Source: Pseudodesulfovibrio sediminis
GTDB lineage: Bacteria; Desulfobacterota; Desulfovibrionia; Desulfovibrionales; Desulfovibrionaceae
Direction of reading: 5' to 3'
NCBI RefSeq assembly: GCF_020886695.1
Contig: NZ_AP024485.1
Span: 2,857,001 to 2,921,000, forward strand
DNA length: 64,000 nucleotides
Below, piece after piece: positions 61,328-64,000 of this stretch (positions are counted from its first letter, which is position 1; each line of letters begins with the position of its first letter). Below the pieces are notes generated by a model. It worked only from the letters and a program-made list of their open reading frames with translations, did no database searches and was not told where the DNA came from. The translations under genes and the position numbers were made by a program.

Positions 61328-61401
61328 TTTATGTCTTCCCCAGAAAAATATTTGGGCCTTTTGCGGTTTTAGAGAATAAGTTAGCCCGTTTACTTAGTAA
61401 A

Positions 61402-61430
61402 AGGGCGGGGACCAGAAGGTCCCCGCCCTG
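61402..61430 (-). terminator. Hairpin between livK and livH
   Basis: A 12-bp perfect GC-rich stem (AGGGCGGGGACC and its complement) with an AGAA/TTCT loop; on the minus strand it is followed by TTTT. It lies 23 bases after the livK stop. It can end or stabilise the livK transcript, with some reading through into livHMGF. Confidence 0.8.
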
Positions 61431-61452
61431 GTGTTTCAATAACAACAGCTGC

Positions 61453-62637
61453 TTACGGGCAGACAGATTCTTCAAAGACGAATTCGCCCTTGTCGTTGAT
61501 CTTGACGACCACGGCGCACTTGATGGGGTCACCCTGTGCGTCGAACTTGGAGGAACCGGTGATGCCGTCAAAGGACTTGATGGCGGACAGGCCCTCGCGG
61601 ACAGCTTCACGCATGGCAACGGGGTCGGCTTCGACCTTGCCAGCGTTCTTGATGGCTTCGATCATGATGCCGATGGAGTCCCAGGTCAGCGCTGCGTAGT
61701 CAGCAGGGGTGGAACCGTAGGCGGCTTCGTAACGGTCGATGAAGACCTTGGTTGCACCCTTGGCACCGGCAGCGGCGTAGTGGGTGGAGAAGTAGTTGTT
61801 GTAGCACTGGTCGCCGCACAGCTTGATCAGGTCAGGAGTACCCCAGGCGTCGGAGCCCATGAAGGGACCGGTGTAGCCGAGGTCGCGAGCCTGCTGGATG
61901 ATCAGGGCAACCTGGTTGTAGTTGTCAGGCACGAAGATGAAGTCCGGGTTGGCAGCGATGACGGTGGTCAGCTGAGCGGAGAAATCCTGGTCCTTGGTAC
62001 CATGGGATTCGAAAGCGACGACAGGGCCGAGGCCTTTGGCTTCCCAGGAGGACTTGAAGATTTCAGCCAGACCCTTGGAGTAGTCGTTGGACACGTCGAA
62101 GATGACGGCAGCGGTCTTGGCACCGAATTTCTTGGCAGCGAAGTCAGCAACAACAGGACCCTGGAAAGGATCGAGGAAGGCTGCACGGAAAACCCAGGGA
62201 CGGTCCAGGGTGGTGTTCGGGTTGGTGGACCAGGGGGAGATCATGGGGGTGTGGTTGTCGTTGCAGGTACCACCGGCAGGCACAGCCTGCTTGGAGGAGT
62301 TGGGGCCGATGATGGCAATGACATTGTCCTGCTCGATGAGCTTCAGAGCGACGTTAGTAGCGGATTCAGCTTTGGACTCGTTGTCCATGTAGATGAATTC
62401 GAGGGGGTATTTCTTGCCGCCGACTTCCAGGCCACCGGCGTCGTTGATGTCTTTGAGATACATTTCGGCTGCGTTCTTGGAACCTTCACCAACTTCCGGG
62501 ATATCACCGGTCAGGGGCAGGTTGAAACCGATCTTGATGGTTTTGGGGGCGTCGTCCCCGCAACCGGCCAACAGGAAGGCGCTACAAACCAGCATAATGG
62601 TCAGCAGGCCAACACTTTTAAGAAAACCTTTCATCAT
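61453..62637 (-). CDS. livK: Branched-chain amino acid ABC transporter, substrate-binding lipoprotein
   Basis: A 394-residue periplasmic binding protein, lipid-anchored through CSAFLLAGCGDD (Cys26). The mature start IKIGFNLPLTGDIPEVG, then NESKAESATNVALKL, IGPNSSKQAVPAGG and FDVSNDYSKGLAE, match the LivJ/LivK family. Two adjacent ATG codons (62637, 62634) follow GAGGAGG, so the true start could be the second. The first gene of livKHMGF. A hairpin separates it from livH, which fits a binding protein made in excess. The ligand among Leu, Ile, Val or related acids cannot be told. Confidence 0.95.
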   Translation of the reverse strand: MMKGFLKSVGLLTIMLVCSAFLLAGCGDDAPKTIKIGFNLPLTGDIPEVGEGSKNAAEMYLKDINDAGGLEVGGKKYPLEFIYMDNESKAESATNVALKLIEQDNVIAIIGPNSSKQAVPAGGTCNDNHTPMISPWSTNPNTTLDRPWVFRAAFLDPFQGPVVADFAAKKFGAKTAAVIFDVSNDYSKGLAEIFKSSWEAKGLGPVVAFESHGTKDQDFSAQLTTVIAANPDFIFVPDNYNQVALIIQQARDLGYTGPFMGSDAWGTPDLIKLCGDQCYNNYFSTHYAAAGAKGATKVFIDRYEAAYGSTPADYAALTWDSIGIMIEAIKNAGKVEADPVAMREAVREGLSAIKSFDGITGSSKFDAQGDPIKCAVVVKINDKGEFVFEESVCP

Positions 62638-62929
62638 TTCCTCCTCTCATAGGAATTTTCAATTGCAACAGTAAAAAAACAGTTTTTAGTGCATACACCA
62701 ATTAGAATTTGAGTGAAAGGGTTTTTCCCTTCCGACATTTTTGCAAATGGTGCGGTATGGTTGAATAAATTGCTTATTTGTTGAGCTTCTTTCGAATTTT
62801 AGTTGGTCAAATAGCGTTAAAAAAAATTTACGGTTGCCATAAATGTAAAAAGCCCTCTGTCTCCAGAGGGCTTCGTGAGGCTTAAATGCCCAGTTGTATA
62901 CATCATTATGTCCGTCTGCGCACAGTGGA
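62638..62929. other. Leader and control region of livK, and terminator of the acyl-CoA ligase
   Basis: About 290 bases, AT-rich on the livK side. No gene is seen. The right part holds the terminator of the ligase gene (62847-62872). A long leader upstream of livK (up to about 200 bases) is possible but I could not fix a promoter. Confidence 0.45.
62847..62872 (-). terminator. Terminator of the acyl-CoA ligase gene
   Basis: On the minus strand AAGCCCTCTG and CAGAGGGCTT pair around a 4-base loop, followed by TTTTTAC. It lies about 58 bases after the ligase stop. Confidence 0.88.
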
Positions 62930-64000
62930 TCATGCACAATTCTGCGTTGAGTTTTCCTTGGACTTCTTCTTTTTTTTCTTCAAATCGATATTGGCTTTCT
63001 CTTCATCCCTGAGGGCGCGACGGAGGACTTTGCCAACCATGGTCTTGGGCAGCTCGGTTCTGAACTCCACCTGACGGGGTACTTTGTAGTTGGCCAGCTT
63101 CTCTCTGCAGTAGGCGATGACGTCTCCTCTGGTCAGCTCCTCGCCGGGTTGGGTCACCACAAAGGCCTTGACGATTTCGCCTCGGGAGGCATGGGGAATG
63201 CCCACTGAGACCGCTTCTTTGACCTTGGGGTGCGCGTGCAACACTTCGTCTATTTCGCGTGGGTAGATGTTGTAGCCGCCGGAGATGATGAGATCCTTTT
63301 TGCGGTCCACAATGTAAAAGTAGCCTTCCTCGTCCATGGTGGCGATGTCGCCGGTGTAGAGCCAGCCGTTCCTGAGCACGTCGGCCGTGGCGTCCGGGCG
63401 ATTGTAGTATCCCTTCATGACCTGGGGGCCGCGGATGACCAGTTCGCCGCGCTTGCCCGCAGGCAGCGGCTCGCCGCCCACGTCCATATCCACGATCTTG
63501 GCATCGGTGTCCGGGAAGGGGAGGCCGATGGAGCCGTTCTTGCTCAGCCCGAGCAGTGGGTTGAAGTGGGTCACGGGAGAGGCCTCTGTCAGGCCGTAGC
63601 CTTCGGTTATGGACGACCCCCCCGAGCGGGCCTGAAACTGCTCCATGTATTCCACCGGCATGGGGGCCGAACCGGACACACAGACCTCGATGGACTTGAG
63701 GTCGTATTTATCGATGTCCTTTTGTTGGAGCAGGGAAATATACACGGAAGGGGCACCCGGAAACACCGTGGGTTTGAGCTTGTCTATGCCCTTGAGCACA
63801 TCCAGGGGCACATAGCGCGGGAAGGGAGCCAGTGTCGCGCCGATGCTGGTGGGCCAGGCCAGACAGACCGTCAGCCCATATATATGGAAATAGGGCAGGA
63901 TGCCGAGAAAGGTCTCCCGCTTTTTGCCCAGCGTGTGCATCATGGCGTGGCACTGCTGCATGTTCGCACTGATATTGAAATGGGTCAGTACGCACCCCTT
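62930..64000 (-). CDS. fadD: Long-chain acyl-CoA ligase, C-terminal part (partial at window edge)
   Basis: The reading frame is open to the right edge: codons before the first visible Met read KGCVLTHFNISANMQQ, matching the FadD-type KG-x-LTH-N motif, so the gene continues outside. About 356 codons are visible. Adenylate-forming motifs are ITEGYGLTEASPVTHFNP (ATP/acyl site), GYYNRPDATADVLRNGW, YTGDIATMDEEGYFYIVDR and KDLIISGGYNIYPREIDE, then the Lys of PKTMVGKVLRR. It activates fatty acids to acyl-CoA using ATP. The C-terminus is odd: a run of Lys (DLKKKKKKSKENSTQ) extends beyond the usual end. A dedicated terminator follows. Confidence 0.95.
   Translation of the reverse strand, partial: KGCVLTHFNISANMQQCHAMMHTLGKKRETFLGILPYFHIYGLTVCLAWPTSIGATLAPFPRYVPLDVLKGIDKLKPTVFPGAPSVYISLLQQKDIDKYDLKSIEVCVSGSAPMPVEYMEQFQARSGGSSITEGYGLTEASPVTHFNPLLGLSKNGSIGLPFPDTDAKIVDMDVGGEPLPAGKRGELVIRGPQVMKGYYNRPDATADVLRNGWLYTGDIATMDEEGYFYIVDRKKDLIISGGYNIYPREIDEVLHAHPKVKEAVSVGIPHASRGEIVKAFVVTQPGEELTRGDVIAYCREKLANYKVPRQVEFRTELPKTMVGKVLRRALRDEEKANIDLKKKKKKSKENSTQNCA

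Overview
The window most likely comes from a sulfate-reducing deltaproteobacterium of the Desulfovibrio / Pseudodesulfovibrio group. The strongest evidence is the dsrA-dsrB-dsrD cluster (50.4-53.2 kb) with a CbiA/DsrN-type amidase gene behind it, and a small assimilatory-type sulfite reductase at 39.2 kb. Gene density is high, the chromosome-like parts look moderately GC-rich, and tRNA-Leu(CAA) carries its own CCA end. Nothing was computed; all calls come from reading the sequence and translations.

Layout. 0-3 kb: tail of a Cys/Gly-rich protein, a periplasmic PEBP-family protein, an AraC regulator, a DUF554 membrane protein, then tRNA-Leu with a clear promoter and terminator. 3.1-12.8 kb: a probable defence island against the tRNA, holding a type I restriction-modification system (hsdM, hsdS, fic, hsdR on the minus strand), a YgjP-like zinc peptidase, an Mrr-like nuclease and a serine recombinase. 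13-20.4 kb: a bacterial alpha-2-macroglobulin with thioester plus penicillin-binding protein 1C. 21-27 kb: an AEC transporter, then an alanine-use locus (sodium:alanine symporter, alanine dehydrogenase, and a sigma-54 activator with ACT and PAS domains). A good sigma-54 promoter and an upstream dyad sit before ald.

27.5-35.1 kb is a surface-glycan and protein-glycosylation region: two divergent GT4 glycosyltransferases, an outer-membrane barrel, then a tight run of DPM-like GT2, DUF2304 protein, lipoprotein alpha/beta-hydrolase and an STT3/PglB oligosaccharyltransferase with WWDYG. A FecR-domain protein converges on it. 36-47.4 kb is signalling-rich: a STAS-like protein, an iron alcohol dehydrogenase overlapping a PAS histidine kinase, a MerR regulator with a 19-bp-spacer promoter and a CMD-family protein, and a four-gene operon of giant hybrid kinase, CheR, CheB and a REC-GGDEF cyclase. 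47.6-50 kb: an FUSC exporter and two small-protein genes (85-aa unknown, YkgJ cysteine cluster).

50.2-56.9 kb: the dsr locus, where terminator-like hairpins follow dsrB and dsrD, then a DegT aminotransferase, a small anchored protein and a cyclophilin. 57-62.6 kb: an EF-hand-like unknown protein and a complete branched-chain amino-acid ABC transporter (livK-H-M-G-F). The window ends inside a long-chain acyl-CoA ligase. Most promising for new biology are the Fic/peptidase/Mrr-decorated type I system with its unusual repeats, the STT3-DUF2304-hydrolase cassette, and the hybrid kinase-CheR-CheB-GGDEF operon.
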